A stretch of DNA of 64,000 bases from Angomonas deanei (GCA_903995115.1 LR877147.1:310001-374000), one strand, 5' to 3'. Shown: positions 1-11,803, counted from the first letter of the stretch. Notes: a model not told the origin generated them from the sequence alone. Program-made: numbers and translations.

Positions 1-1812
1 GGTAGGCACAGAGGGCGCCATGGCCTTCGCCTTCTTCCGCCAGACCTCCAAAAACATCTCCATCGTCCCGACAAAGTAGTCGCACATGGCGAAGAGGAGC
101 GGTGACTTTTTCCGCTGCGCCAATTCGCTTGCGGTCGGCTTACAGTAACAAGGGGTCGGGGAGGCGGCCACGCGATTGCAGCTAGACTTCAACGCCTCCT
201 CGCTCTTTTCTGCCTCGATGTCTACTACAGATTTTGTATCGTCACCGCGGGTGATTTGGTCAATCGACTTTTTCAAAAATCCGTGCTTGTAGGCGTCCAT
301 CACGACACCCGTCACGTTGAACCCAATGAGCACAAACGGTATCTCCTTGATCTCCCGCTTCGTCTTGGAGTCTGCCAAGTTGATCGGCGGGTGGCACAGT
401 GCCCATATCTTTTGAGACAGGAGGGGATAGTAGTCTAACAAGTACAACATGGTCAGTAGCGCTAGCATGCCGGACCCCCGCAAGTCGGTCGCAGGGTTGT
501 TACCCTGAAAACCGACTTCCTCCCACCGTACGCTGGTGGGCAAGGCTTTTGGGGCGCCGCCATTCTCCTGCTTTTCTGCCTCACCAGCGTTGTTACACTC
601 GGTGATCAGCACCGACGGCATGCGGCCGCGGTTGAACTGGCGCTGCCACCAGGGCTCTACGGTCTTGGCCTGGGAAACATAACTACCCCCACTGACACTG
701 GTGATGAGGTGGTACACGGTGTAGAGAATACGGGCGTGCGTGACGTCGGTCACGTCGAGCGGCATCTTGCGAAGCGCTTCGAAAAAGGTAATATCCCGAT
801 CGAGTAACGGACGCGCTGGAGCAGTCTCCGCTGCTTTGCCGGCCCGTGCCTTATCCGTCACTGTCGAGGAACTGTCGCAGCAGGAAAACAGTGACTTCTT
901 CTTTGGCTTTAGTGTTTCCGTCGCAGCTGGTTTCGGCTTCTCTGGTTGTGCTACTTTCGGCCAGGCAGACTTGTTCTGACGAAGAAGAATGAGAGCCTCC
1001 CAAAAGTTAATGGGCAACAGCTGCGCCATCATCGCGTTATCGTCCTTCACCTGTTCCGTGTAGGCCGCATTCGCCGCGTCCCACTCATCCGTGAGTTGGG
1101 TCTCCTCCCTCTTCTGCGCCGTCGGTGAGTGCACCGGAACACTGGCGGCCCGTCTGGAGTGGCTAAACTCCGATTCATTCGTACGCTCCTCCGACAGGGC
1201 ATCCCCGCAGTCGGGGCAGCTGTTGAGGTCTACCATCTTTGTCTCCTGCTCGTTCAGTGCATCCACCCGTGGGGTCGCTACATGACAACTACACTCGTCG
1301 TCCTCAAACATGCACTGGTTGGATTGGCCTTGGGCTGCCTCTCGTGCGGGGACTTTCGTATGATTGGAGCCCTTGGTCGGACAGGAGGACGCCGAGGAGG
1401 AAGACGATACACTAATGTTGGACCGCGGCGGTGCGGGGTCGAATACCTCCTTCAAGTGTTTTGACGACACTGTATTCTCTGGTACGGTTTGGTCTACTTT
1501 TGAAATCATGCTCGCCGAGACAGAGGTGTAACTAACGTTGTCGCCCATGTCGTCTAGCTGTGGGAACTCGTCCTCCTCCACCTTTTGCGGCGGGACTGGG
1601 GCGGAACTCTCGTCCGCCTCCGGCTGCTTTGGGGCACGATCTCTGCTTTTGGACTTGAACATTTGACTCATATCCTTTTGCGCGTCGTTCTTTTTGGGAG
1701 GTGCGCCGCTTTCGTTTTTAGCACCCTCGACCGGTAGAGCCTCACCGTTCTCTCCCTCACTACGTTGGCCCTTGTACGCCTTCAGGATTCCATTCTTCTT
1801 TAAAAGAGACAT
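1..1812 (-). CDS. ELMO/CED-12 domain protein (3' end outside window)
   Basis: Open for 604 codons from the ATG at 1812 to the window edge, so the C-terminus is missing. The first ~370 residues are charged and low in complexity, with a Cys/His patch (CHV then CPDCGD) near residues 180-200 and a Ser-rich run. From about residue 385 it reads as an ELMO domain: PWWQRQFNRGRMPSVLI, then GFQGNNPATDLRGSG followed by a hydrophobic helix. The WxxxGFQG..P.TDxRGxG block is the family signature, and its Arg is the one used by ELMOD proteins as GTPase-activating proteins for Arf/Arl GTPases. The expected role is therefore Arf/Arl GAP or Rac-GEF scaffold; the substrate cannot be told. The family assignment rests on that motif and is firm. 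The long N-terminal extension is unlike the compact ELMOD proteins. Confidence 0.8.
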   Translation of the reverse strand, partial: MSLLKKNGILKAYKGQRSEGENGEALPVEGAKNESGAPPKKNDAQKDMSQMFKSKSRDRAPKQPEADESSAPVPPQKVEEDEFPQLDDMGDNVSYTSVSASMISKVDQTVPENTVSSKHLKEVFDPAPPRSNISVSSSSSASSCPTKGSNHTKVPAREAAQGQSNQCMFEDDECSCHVATPRVDALNEQETKMVDLNSCPDCGDALSEERTNESEFSHSRRAASVPVHSPTAQKREETQLTDEWDAANAAYTEQVKDDNAMMAQLLPINFWEALILLRQNKSAWPKVAQPEKPKPAATETLKPKKKSLFSCCDSSSTVTDKARAGKAAETAPARPLLDRDITFFEALRKMPLDVTDVTHARILYTVYHLITSVSGGSYVSQAKTVEPWWQRQFNRGRMPSVLITECNNAGEAEKQENGGAPKALPTSVRWEEVGFQGNNPATDLRGSGMLALLTMLYLLDYYPLLSQKIWALCHPPINLADSKTKREIKEIPFVLIGFNVTGVVMDAYKHGFLKKSIDQITRGDDTKSVVDIEAEKSEEALKSSCNRVAASPTPCYCKPTASELAQRKKSPLLFAMCDYFVGTMEMFLEVWRKKAKAMAPSVPT

Positions 1813-2126
1813 TCACTAGAAAAGAAGAACACTACACGAACTAAAGATAGAAAATACGCAAAATGAAACAAAAAAAAAAAACTCTTTATTTTTTGAGTTT
1901 ACTAACTATGGGCAAGAGAGGGAAATGTGTGTATCACCAAAACAATGCCGAGTGATAGTACACTCTCCTAGATAACACTAGACGGAGACACTGACCTGAG
2001 AATGATTCCATTTTAATCTAGGGTTCGAAAATAGTATTTACACTAAAAATCTAAAGAGATCTAAGAAATGAAAAAACAAATATTAACGGAGTTTCTAAGT
2101 GTAGTTGGGGTGTTTCTCTTGCTCGA
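1813..2126. other. Intergenic gap, AT-rich
   Basis: Holds the 5' leader of the ELMO gene and the 3' UTR of the TRIM-like gene. There is an A run near 1869-1880. No RNA gene or repeat is seen. Confidence 0.6.
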
Positions 2127-3813
2127 TTACAGACGGAGCTTCAAAGAAGAAAAGCCCATGGTATCTGCATCCTCATTTACCTCCGAGGCGCTATGGTACT
2201 TTGGCTGTGCCAGAATGTCCGTGTGTTTCTGCACCGCCTCAAACGTGGGTTGGCTCCATCGGTTGCTCGGCAGGTAGTCCACCTTTGCATCCTCGGCTGG
2301 GTCGTCAAACAAGTTCAGTTTCAGTCCCATAGAGGGAACTCGGTCCACGTGGTGCACCTCGGTCCGTCTCAAGTCTCCCGTCCGCAGCTCCAGGTTGTTC
2401 GAGAAGCGGTACTCGGACGGTGTCGGCAGGGCAGAGAACCCCTGAAGCGTTGGCTTCTCGTCGTAGCGGAAGTACGCCTCCTCCTCCCCGTTCGGCCCCT
2501 CACTCTTTCTCTTTCGCTGGACTTTGCCGGTGTGTCCACCATGTCTTCCTTGAGGGTCGTGACCGACCGGACATTCCCCAAAGAGGAGAGCGTATCATTG
2601 TACTGGACCGCCGCCATCAGATTGTCCTGTACGTTGGGTAGCAGGGAGAACTTGGCCAGGGTGTCCTGCATCTTAATCTTGGACTGGATGGCACGGTCGT
2701 TGACTCTCCAGCTCGCGTAGCGCCCCGCTCGACTGCTGCTTGACTTGTCGGCAGCAATCCTCTATTCTCCCGAGTGTCTTCATCAGCGTCACCGGGTGCA
2801 GCTCCGAGGCGATGCCGTCTAATGTGTGGAAGTTATTCGTCAGACTCTCGGCGAGAGTGGCACTTATTTCTTTGATGCCAGCAAGTTCCGATTCTAACGA
2901 CACAGACGCGGTCTTCAGCTGCCCCACGAGGAACTCCTCCCGCTGCTGGAGCTGTTTGATCAGAGAGGCAAACGTGCTGCGAATATCAGACTCTACACTG
3001 TTGACAATAGAATTGTACTGTGGGATAGCTTCCTCAATGTGGTCCGTCACTCGCCCAGATCGCTCCGAAAAGGCGTGTAGTTCGGCTGCCATGGACTGGA
3101 GGCTGGAGCGTGCGCTCACCGCCACATCCGACAGCGGCGTCACGTCGTGGCCCTTGTGAGACCCCGCAAAGCAGCAGCTGACGCAGACACAGAGGGAGCA
3201 GTCCTTGCAGTAGAGGTCGAGCGACTTGTCGGGGTGCTCGCCGCACATTTTACTCTCCGCCCTTCGCGCAGCATCCAGTGACACCACCTCGTGTGTCTTG
3301 AACAAGCCCTTGGAGTGGGTAGAGGTGTGGCAGTCCTGGCAGAAGCAGAAGTTGCACTGGAAGCACTTGAGCGAGGCGGTCTTTTCCTCGCACATACCGC
3401 ATTGCACCTCTTCTGGCGCTCCTTTCGTCTCACTAGAGAAGGAAACGTTGCGGGTCGCGCCATGCAGATCCGGATCATAGACATCGTCCACCTTCACGTT
3501 CTCTACCGTGCACTTCACTTCGCACTGAGGGCAGGCGTAGGGAATCTTGGAAAAGCACAGGAGAGAGTGCAGCTGCCCCACACACGTCTTGCACGCCACA
3601 CAGCAGGATCCTGTTGACTGGTGTATCAGAACAGGCTCCATGACGTCCTTGCGAAAACACCATGGACACATGACATCATGGAGTACGTTCTCCGCCGGCG
3701 GGGGAGGGAGCGGCCACCCATTCCTCCGAGGACCTCGGCTCCTCCTCCAGCGACATGCGCTTCATGTTTTTCGGCGACTCCATCGTCGTCGACTTTCTTC
3801 CCCGTTTCGCCAT
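2127..3813 (-). CDS. TRIM-like RING/B-box/coiled-coil protein, read in several frames
   Basis: The core frame (2673-3671) has a RING-like Cys cluster (MCPWC, CCVACKTC, CPQC), two B-boxes (CGMCEEK...CFQCNFC and CGEHPDK...YCKDCSLCVC) and a predicted coiled coil. This is the TRIM order and suggests an E3 ubiquitin ligase or scaffold. Coding continues outside that frame. Upstream, an ATG at 3813 (MAKRGRKSTTMESPK) runs until near 3680, where the frame changes to NGWPLPPPPAENVLHDVMC. Downstream, the frame changes near 2722 into YASWRVNDRAIQSKIK, then near 2500 into RKRKSEGPNGEEEAYF, ending at 2127. With two +1 and one -1 change the product is about 561 residues. The region is either affected by sequence errors or is a decaying gene. 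A pyrimidine tract and AG lie just before 3813, supporting that start. Confidence 0.65.
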
Positions 3814-3844
3814 AATTACGTTGGTGTGAAATCTATCTTGAAAT

Positions 3845-3862
3845 CTATTGGGGGAAGAGGGA
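3845..3862 (-). promoter_or_regulatory. Putative trans-splice acceptor of TRIM-like gene
   Basis: On the minus strand CCCTCTTCCCCCAATAG ends with AG at 3846-3845, leaving a 31-nt leader before the ATG at 3813. Pyrimidine tract plus AG is the kinetoplastid spliced-leader acceptor pattern. Confidence 0.45.
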
Positions 3863-3997
3863 AATGGATTTTTCGCGGCCGTAGTGGTGGTTCAAACAAA
3901 AAAAAAGTAGTAGTACGGAACGATTTTTAGGGTTTGCCTCCTGAACTTTTATAGTTTACATAGAACGGTTGTTTTACATGCGCCACAAAACCCCTTC

Positions 3998-5233
3998 TTA
4001 AGGGCTGAAAAGGTACTCCGCCTGCCCTACCTCCGCGGACGTAATGTCCTCTCCGTTTAGGCGAATCAGTTGCGGTATGGTGTACAATAACCACAAGGAG
4101 GCGCGTTCCCTGGGTGTCTTTCGGTTCAGCTCGGTTCGCTTTTCCACGTTGACGGGAATATCCACCTTCTGTGGTGCCGTGAGTAGTTTCCGCGCCACAC
4201 TGCTCGTGGCCGCGGAGGAGAAGTCCGCGTACTGTGGTCCCTGGGTCGATTCGGCTTGCACTTGGGTTCCTTGGTGCTGCTCCCGTTGGACAGGGTCCTC
4301 CATCACCAGCTCAGAACGACTTAGCATCTCCTCCTCCTCCTTCTCCTCCCCTAGTTGTGCGGCACTGGTGTCAGGCGACAGCTCATTGGTGAACTTCTCA
4401 ATGCACTCATTCTCCTTGAAGGACAACACACGGAGGGACTTGACAGAGGACAGTGGTCGCAGCGCGTTGAGGGAGGCAATGTGGTTGGAGGAAAGATCCA
4501 GCGTGGTGAGGGACTTGCACAAGGCAAAACTGTTACCGAGCTGGGTGATCGAGTTCCCGTTGAGCAGTAGCACTTCCAGGTTTTCGGTGAGATAGGAAAC
4601 AAACAAAATATCGCTGAGATGATTGCGGGAAAGGTCCAAGTGGCGAACGTTTGGGGCACCCGCAAACGCGTGCAGCTCAATATTGGAAATGTTATTATCC
4701 GCCAGATCCACGCGCATTAGGCTATGCATGTTTTCCACATCAACTGCCCGGATGGACTCAATTTCATTGTGCGTGGCCGTCAGGTCTATGAGGTAGCTGA
4801 GCTTGCTCAACCCCGCGAGGGAGGTGATCTTGTTGAAATCAAAGTGAATACGTTCTAAACTCCCGCTGCAGGGCGCAAGATCACTGAAAGCGGAATTGGT
4901 TAGTTTGTTATTCTTTGCCGAAATGTAAATCAAACTGGTCAAACTACTCAGGGCGGAAAGATCCGTGAGGTTGTTGCCGTCCACGTTGATGCGCTGAAGA
5001 AAAACATACTGCTGTAGAAGGGAAATGTCAGACAGCCCTAAGTCCCGCAGGTCACAGCTGGTGAGCACAATTTGACCGTACTGGTTGTGCCCGAACTTGG
5101 ACAGGGCGTCCTTCATAAACAGCGGTACCAGCGTGCCTGGCGCCGGTGGGGAGGTCATCGGCACTTCCACGGCCTCCTCCTGCTTCTCCACGCCTTGCTC
5201 AATCACGTGCACCTGCAAAGGAGCCACTTCCAT
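3998..5233 (-). CDS. LRRC23-like leucine-rich repeat protein (radial spoke type)
   Basis: A 411-residue protein with six to eight leucine-rich repeats between about residues 60 and 280 (NLTDLSALSSLTSLIYIS, MRVDLADNNIS, RHLDLSRNHLS, LEVLLLNGNSIT, TTLDLSSNHIASL). An acidic Gln/Glu-rich linker follows, then a short C-terminal PQLIRLNGEDIT segment resembling an LRR cap. The pre-repeat segment (DLRDLGLSDISLLQQYVFL) and overall layout resemble LRRC23, a radial-spoke component of motile cilia, so an axonemal role is inferred. The frame is open to 5272, but the stretch above 5233 is a pyrimidine tract ending in AG directly before the ATG, so 5233 is taken as the start. Related axonemal or dynein-regulatory LRR proteins are an alternative. 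Confidence 0.65.
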   Translation of the reverse strand: MEVAPLQVHVIEQGVEKQEEAVEVPMTSPPAPGTLVPLFMKDALSKFGHNQYGQIVLTSCDLRDLGLSDISLLQQYVFLQRINVDGNNLTDLSALSSLTSLIYISAKNNKLTNSAFSDLAPCSGSLERIHFDFNKITSLAGLSKLSYLIDLTATHNEIESIRAVDVENMHSLMRVDLADNNISNIELHAFAGAPNVRHLDLSRNHLSDILFVSYLTENLEVLLLNGNSITQLGNSFALCKSLTTLDLSSNHIASLNALRPLSSVKSLRVLSFKENECIEKFTNELSPDTSAAQLGEEKEEEEMLSRSELVMEDPVQREQHQGTQVQAESTQGPQYADFSSAATSSVARKLLTAPQKVDIPVNVEKRTELNRKTPRERASLWLLYTIPQLIRLNGEDITSAEVGQAEYLFSP

Positions 5234-5252
5234 GCTTAAAAAAGAAAAAAAT
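5234..5252 (-). promoter_or_regulatory. Putative trans-splice acceptor with 1-nt leader
   Basis: Minus-strand TTTTTTTCTTTTTTAAG ends at 5235, one base before the ATG at 5233. If used, the native 5' UTR beyond the spliced leader is a single C. Confidence 0.45.
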
Positions 5253-5488
5253 ATTACTACAATCTTCGGCAAAATGGAGAGGGGAGCGAAGGATAATAAT
5301 AAAAGGATATTGACATGGATTCAACAGAACAAAAGGTATTTTCACCTTCTCATGTTGCAGCACAACGCACTTTGCCTGATCTATTATATAGAAGAAAACA
5401 ACAACTGAAATCTACTCTCTATTCCGTACACGTCTACATGAAAATAAAAATAGTTACAAAAGAAAACATCACCCCCATCATTCCCTTC

Positions 5489-6701
5489 TTATACAGTAGA
5501 AGACCTCGCTAACATCTCCCGCAACTCGTTCACCAGCATGGTTCGCTGGGCGGCCTTGTCAGCCGCCGGATTTTCTTGAGCGGAGGCACTTTTGAGATGG
5601 ATAGGATCCTCTTAGTAGTTCCAACTGCTTCTTCTTGTTTTCTATGAGAGAGGTAATGCGAGACAAAGCGGTGGTGACGACCGTTTCGGGTAAATTTTCA
5701 TTCGCGGCCCGAGCGACGGTGCTGCGGTACTGTGCCTGAAGATCCATCAACTCCTCGTGGATCTGCTGCTCGACCTCCCTCACGGAGTCGTCGTAGCCCA
5801 CCGACTGTGGCGCCAGTTGGGCCGACTTCTTGGGTGGTGTGTAGTCGTCTAGGGGCCTCGTGCGCAGGGCAGAGGTATTGCGAGAGGCGGGTGAGCTGCG
5901 CCTCGGGACTGGGGTGGTGGAGAAGGAGGCCTCATCGTGTGTGCACGGACTTTCCGCCGAGACGTTCCGAATATCCCGCAGAATAGAGTTGACGGTAGGG
6001 TCACGGTAGGACGGGCGACGTGCGGACCGGTCGCGGTCGCGGACACTAGAATGAGATCTCTTGGTAGCCGGACGGTTTCCTTTCGTCGTCGACTTGATGT
6101 GGCGCGGCGGGGAGGCCCGCAGCTGCTCCTCGCGAGAAATCAACTCATTCAACGCGTGACGCAACTGCTCATTGGTGCGGCACGCCTCCTCCCGCTCGGC
6201 TCTAATTTTTTGACTACTCTCCAACAGCTGGCGGTGGGTTCGCCTCTCCTGCTCCACCTCAGCCCGCAGCCGCTCAATCTCATCCGCTAGCTTCCCCTCC
6301 CGCTGCTGGGCGTGGCGCTTCTCCTCCGCGATCATCGTCTCCAGTTCGCTTCGAAACTGCATCAAGTCGTCATTATCGGTACTGGTCTCCAAGTGTCGCT
6401 TCTCGTCTAGGGTGCGCTGCAGCTGCGCACGAAGCGCCTCCTCCCGCTTGCGGTAGGCAGCTCGCTCCTGCTCCATCTGGCTCTCCATCTCCAGCTTGTA
6501 CGCCTCGTTGGCCTGCAGGGAGCGCTCATACTGCTCCTGGTGGTAATCTCTATCCCTCTCCAGCGCTCTAATTTTCTGCTGCAGCGCCTGGAGTGCTAGC
6601 ACGATCGATTTGGTATCCCCGACACTAATATTTAACCCCGACCGTTGCAGGCTACTCATGCCGCTCTCGGTGGAGCGGTTTGCCTGTGAGGACTGTGACA
6701 T
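5489..6701 (-). CDS. Cep57-like coiled-coil protein (one frame change)
   Basis: Mostly alpha-helical and charged. Residues ~25-215 form a long coiled coil starting SIVLALQALQQKIRALERD, similar to the N-terminal centrosome-localisation coiled coil of Cep57/Cep57L1 (ALxxLQxKIRxLE). A basic, Ser/Arg-rich linker (RSHSSVRDRDRSARR) follows, then a second coiled coil ending IENKKKQLELL, comparable in position to the Cep57 microtubule-binding part. In the first frame the protein ends abruptly at 5559. Shifting +1 near 5610 continues with DPIHLKSASAQENPAADK and VNELREMLARSSTV to a stop at 5489, giving ~403 residues, which looks more natural. A basal-body or cytoskeletal role is inferred. The family call is tentative because coiled coils resemble one another. 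Confidence 0.55.
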
Positions 6702-6960
6702 GGTCTTCTCTCTAAAATAATAATAAAAAAAATCGTAATGATGCGTGACGAATATTCGTTAATCCACCAGACTGAAGAAAACAGAAAGGGAGAAGGCGGT
6801 TGTGGATATCGTGCAATAAAAGAAAAGCAGATGGAACGCATACGGGCAACAAATCTTCGATGAAATGAGGATAAACTTTTATTTCTAAAATTAATCTAGC
6901 AAGTATATGAGTATATATTAATTTAGTATAACCACCACGAAAAAATAAAATGTATGTTCT

Positions 6961-9900
6961 TTAGCGAAGTAGGGTGTAGTCCTTGTGCGCTTGACCAGTG
7001 ACAAATAGTATGAAGGCGTCAAAGTTCTCTGTGGCACCCATAATCTCGCGAGCGGCGTTAATGCTCTCCTGGTCGCAGTGTACAGCGTCTGGCACCAAAT
7101 GGTGGAGTAACTGCATGACGGCATCAATGGGAAAGGCTTCCCCAGGCGGGGCCACCATATCGGCGAATGCAAAGCTATCGGCAAGGTACTTGCCCGACCG
7201 ACGTCCGCTTTCGTTTTTGGGTCCAAGCGTCCCAGAGAGTCGACCACTGGTCCGCTGGGAGAGGTGCTTTTTGGGCTGTGAGGGGCAAGTCCAGCTGCAC
7301 ACAGAGCTGTTCCGCGTCGGCGGCAATGTAATCTAGGCACAGTTCTATTCCGTTCAGTAGGGACATAACTTCCTTGCAAACCGTCGGGTCGCCCAGTGTG
7401 GGTAACACCTCGTCGGCGGACGACAGCAAACCCTGCAGCAGTGGCAACAGTCCGTAGCTGAACACGGCAGCCCGTTTACCCAAGTCTGTGTCCGACTCCG
7501 CACTGGCCTCCGCGCTCTCAATCAGGGAGAGCCATGACTCGTCCAGCACACTCTCGCCCTCCCCGAACCGAAACTTCATAATAAACGGCCGTGCGTTCCA
7601 CAGGTTCTGCAGCATTAAGAAGAGCGTATCCAGCGGAACGGTGTGGTGGCTGAGTTCTTTTAAGGATGGGGCACTGCTCACTTCCACCGTCTGCGGAGGA
7701 GGGACGTTCGACGTCAGGGAAATGGACGGGAGACGCGTCCGCGTGCGGATAAACTTGGAGGTGTTGGTGCGAGCGAGTGGACTGCCGGCACGGGAGATAC
7801 TACCGCCTCTGCTGCGGGAGCGGTCCAAACTCGCCATGCGCGATACGCTTGGGGAGACAAGGGAGGAGCGCCACCGTAACCAGCCGAAAAAGGTTTCTCG
7901 TCGCAGGTTCATTTCGTACATTTGCTGCATCATCTCGGGGGTTGGTCTTGTCGCCGAGGTGAGCCGTAACTGCTTGCACGTTTCTTTCACGGGGACGAGT
8001 TCCTTTTCCATCCGTCGTTGGTCCGTGTACTGGTCCCACAACAAGTAGAAATAACCCAGCCGCTTCAGGTCGGTGGTGCGCTGGAAAGTGTGCAACAGGT
8101 TCGCCGTCCGTTGCAGTCGCCTGCTCCGGTCCGTGCGCATGACGTGCTGTCGGGGAAACACCGTGATCGACTCCAGCCACGTGTAGAACGCCTTGTACAA
8201 CGCGGGGAGCCTCGTGTACTCACCGAGCTGGTTTATGACAACGGCCACCTTCTGTACAATGTTTTCACAAGACTGCTCATAGTACTCTTTTTGTGCCTTT
8301 CGTACCACATCTGCATTGTCACGCACCCAACGCAGTTCGTCAATGAAGAGACTCATGTTGTTTTCTCGCATCGTCACACAACTGTCCTCGAGCGACTGCC
8401 GAGCGTCCAGTGACCAGACGGAGGACGAATTGCTCAGCATAGACCCAAAGTTCCAAAGTAAGGAATCTTCGTAGGTCATACTGTCGCGGTAACTGGTCGC
8501 GGAAGCGGTCTTCGTCTTTGTCATGAGCATAAAAACGGGACGTGTAGACTTTAAAAAGGGCACGACCGACGTGAAGTGGCTTTGAGGGAAATGTCTCGTC
8601 TCCCGGTGCCACTCCAGCTTTGGCCTTGTCTTTGCGTCCGATAGTTGCGTCCGATACTCCTCCTGCTCCCTTAGCCAGCTAGTGTAACTGCCGGCCACGA
8701 CGGCGCACTCGGCGCACGGGTGGGGGATTTTGGTAATGATTCGCTTCGAGTCCATTGAAAAGATGGAGAGCAGCCCATCGTTACGCGACAACCAAATGTA
8801 CCGGCTACGATTATCCATGTAGAGGTTGGTCACCGGCTGGGAGTGTGCCTCCAACACCAACTTGCGAAAGTAAATGGAAAACTGAGACAGCTTCAAGGCA
8901 CTGCCGACGACAGATTCTTCCCCGCCCCGCTTGGAGCGCGTACCGGATGAGAACTGTCGTTCCTTGAAGAGGGTTCGTCCGTCCTCATCCGCCATCTGCC
9001 ACTCGGGGAGACAGCGAATGTTGAGTACCGTACCCTCCACGGCGACATACATTTGAAGTTGCTGAAAGACAAAGTACAGTGCTTTTTCCTCGGTCAGCTC
9101 CTCGAAAGAGTTTTCCAGAAAACGCTGTTCCACCTCCTCCGGCGTAGGGTCCTCCAACAGGGATCTCAGCCGCTCTTTGGCGTCGGGTATCCTTCGCAGT
9201 GTCGTGACGATCGTGGAAGGGAGCTCCACCCCAATCCCGTTCACCGCCGCCCCTTCAGTAAATTCCAACTTGCACATGGCCGTGCGCGCCGTTAATGGGA
9301 AAGCGTCTTTTTGGGTGGTCTGTCTCGACGGGGAACGTTGCGGGGAGACGCTGGGATCGCTAAACTTGGTCGAAGGTCGGGACGGACTGACGGAGGACAT
9401 TTTTTTAGACTTGCGTCTCACCGTGGAGTCCCGGCCGGGTGACTTGGAAGGGGTCGTTACTCTTGGCTCGAGGTACTGGTTGGGGCGACACGTCCGTCGT
9501 GAGCACGACTGTCTTCCGAGGGCCAGGGTCTGCTGTCTTTCTCACTGCGCCACTCTTCGCCTGTCCTCCGCTAGACGCCTTGGATAACAGTGGCACCTTC
9601 TTTGGCGTTTTCCGCACCGGCCCAGCCGTAGCAGAGGGACTGGCGCTACTCTTGGACACCCCTTGTGAGCCTTCCCTCTTTGCTTTGGCGGAACTTAGAG
9701 GGAATGACTTGCCCTCCGTCCGTGAACCCTTCGTGCTACTGCGATTGGGTGTTTCGGAGGAAAGACGATTACTGCTTCTCCCCATGCTGGCTCTGCCAAC
9801 CGACTTTCGCGATGGCGTCGAGGAAGAGCCGCGCTCTTTTTTAGAATTCTTCTTGAGCCCTTTCACAGGGGCCACCCCCGGGCCGCTCCCACTCAGACGA

Positions 9901-11627
9901 ACGGAGGGACTGGAGGCACTCCAGGCGCTCTTTTCTGGACTAATACTACGTGCCGGCGAGCGAGAGGGCGACAAACTTTCGCCGTGGGAGATGGGTCGTG
10001 ACTTCAGTTCTTCATCAAGGTTCCACACGTGAATCACCCCACTACCATCCCCAGCGACGAGCAAGTTGATGCGGATACTTTGTGCCGGTTCTTTGGCAAG
10101 CGGCGGGAGCAAAGTGCGAAGCTCCTCTTCAATCTCTTGCATCTCCCACTCGGAAATACCCAGCGTTCGTCTGTGCTCCTCCCTTCGCTCAAATCGGGTC
10201 ATGATCTGCTTCATTGGTCGTTCCTTTACCACATCCGGCGCGCCCATCTCCTCCGCATCCCTCGTCATGAGACCGGCATCGCGTCTCGGCTGGTAGCCTT
10301 CTGTCGTCACAACCGTGGATATCCAATTCAGTGTTCGTAGCCCTACAATCCCTCCTTTGAGCTTCATGACCGGTCGCACCTTGACCAGCACACAACCAGA
10401 CCGAACCGTGTACGACGGGTGGAATCCTTCAATCGTCACGACGTCTGCCGTCGCGAAGGAGGGCCGGTAGGAACCACGCTCCATCTCTAACTTTCTCTCC
10501 TGCCGCAGTTTCTCGATTGCAATGTAGATGGTTCGAACGTCCCATATGACAATGCTAGAGTCCACTGAGGCACTACACATGAGGGATAGGTGTTCCCGCT
10601 CGTTTTGACTAACACGACTGGCCGCCGTGGCGTACTCCACCGCACTACTCGGTCTCTGCGCCGTCGTTTGATTAAACCCCTCCTCATCCCTGTGACAAGG
10701 GCTGCGGGCAATGGACACAATCGAGGAGGTGTGATACTTGGGCAGCTCAAAGACCAAGTCTGCTAGTTCTCCTCGGCTCATTTGCGCCGACCGGTCACTC
10801 TCCCGCACCTTGTTGCAGTTGGCTAGGAAGAGACGTATGCTGCCGTCGGATAGCCCTACCCAGACGTAGTCGGTTTCGATCAACTTCGATTGCTTCAGAC
10901 GGAGAATGTCCTCCTGGTGCCGAATAGGGATTACTTGCACGTTGCGGTTCATGTACCCTCGGAAGGGCGCGTGCATCATGGCGGTCACGGGGACGTTCAT
11001 TTTGGGGTCGCGTATTCTCAACAGTCGTCGGCCAGACACCGCATCGACCACAAAGATGGTATTCTCGGAGGCGTCGCCCTCCACCATCCACAGGGATGGA
11101 TTCAGTATACAGGAGTGTTTAAACGTATAATAGCCATCCACGGGGTTTTCATTCGAGGAGCAGCAGCTATTGGAAGAGTCTTCCCTACACAGTCGTTTGC
11201 TACCGCGGGCGTCCACACAGCCACCATCTAACGAGTCGTAGATTTGCGTCACTTTGGACGTTGTCTGTCCTCTCAGTAAACTCTTCACGTCATTGAGTGT
11301 GGGCAGCGGCCGCACACAGCAGGCCAACCGCATGTGGTGCGTCGAGTTCAGTGGGGACGACTTGTGTTGTGACACGGCAACATACTCGGATTTGCGCAAG
11401 ATGCTGCGTGATAGAGCATTGTACTCCTTCTTCCAATTGTCGGGGTTGTACAAGGCTCGCGTGGACACCTCCTTGTTCTGCACCGAAGCGCGCGGTGTGA
11501 TGAGCTGTGGCGTACGGGATCGAGAGGGACTACGACTAGAGGTGGATTCCACGAACAAATCCCTCTCCATGGGGGAGAGCGCTGGTGTTTGCCCTGGTGT
11601 GGCATCAGGACTCAGATAAAAGTCCAT
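6961..11627 (-). CDS. Large WD40 protein with helical tail (two frame changes)
   Basis: Two long frames, 9405-11627 and 7175-9421, are separated by only four bases (stop at 9405-9407, next ATG at 9400) with no splice acceptor between. Coding character continues across them if the frame shifts +1 near 9455 (AKSN to TTPSKSPGRD). A second +1 near 7216 (WTQK to NESGRRSGKYLADSF) leads to the stop at 6961. Read this way it is a ~1554-residue protein. The N-terminal half has WD40-like blades (YVWVGLSDGSIRLF, MCSASVDSSIVIWDVR, LLVAGDGSGVIHVWN), then a Ser/Pro/Lys-rich linker. A further blade-like element (YIWLSRNDGLLSIFSMDS) is followed by helices with W/R/L spacing (FYTWLES, FFGWLRW) reminiscent of Sfi1-type repeats. 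Such proteins usually belong to cytoskeleton or flagellum; the exact function is unknown. Two separate genes remain possible. Confidence 0.6.
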
Positions 11628-11803
11628 TCTATTTCTTTAATCTATTCTTTTCTATAAAAGGAAAAAAAGATAACTGCGTGGGGAGAGAAACAAATACTGG
11701 GAAAACAACACAACGTTTACAACATGAAAGCCCCTTAAAAAAAAAAAAAAAACCCACTTCCCTATAAAATTGCACTAACATTATTCAACAATCGTGTGTA
11801 TGT

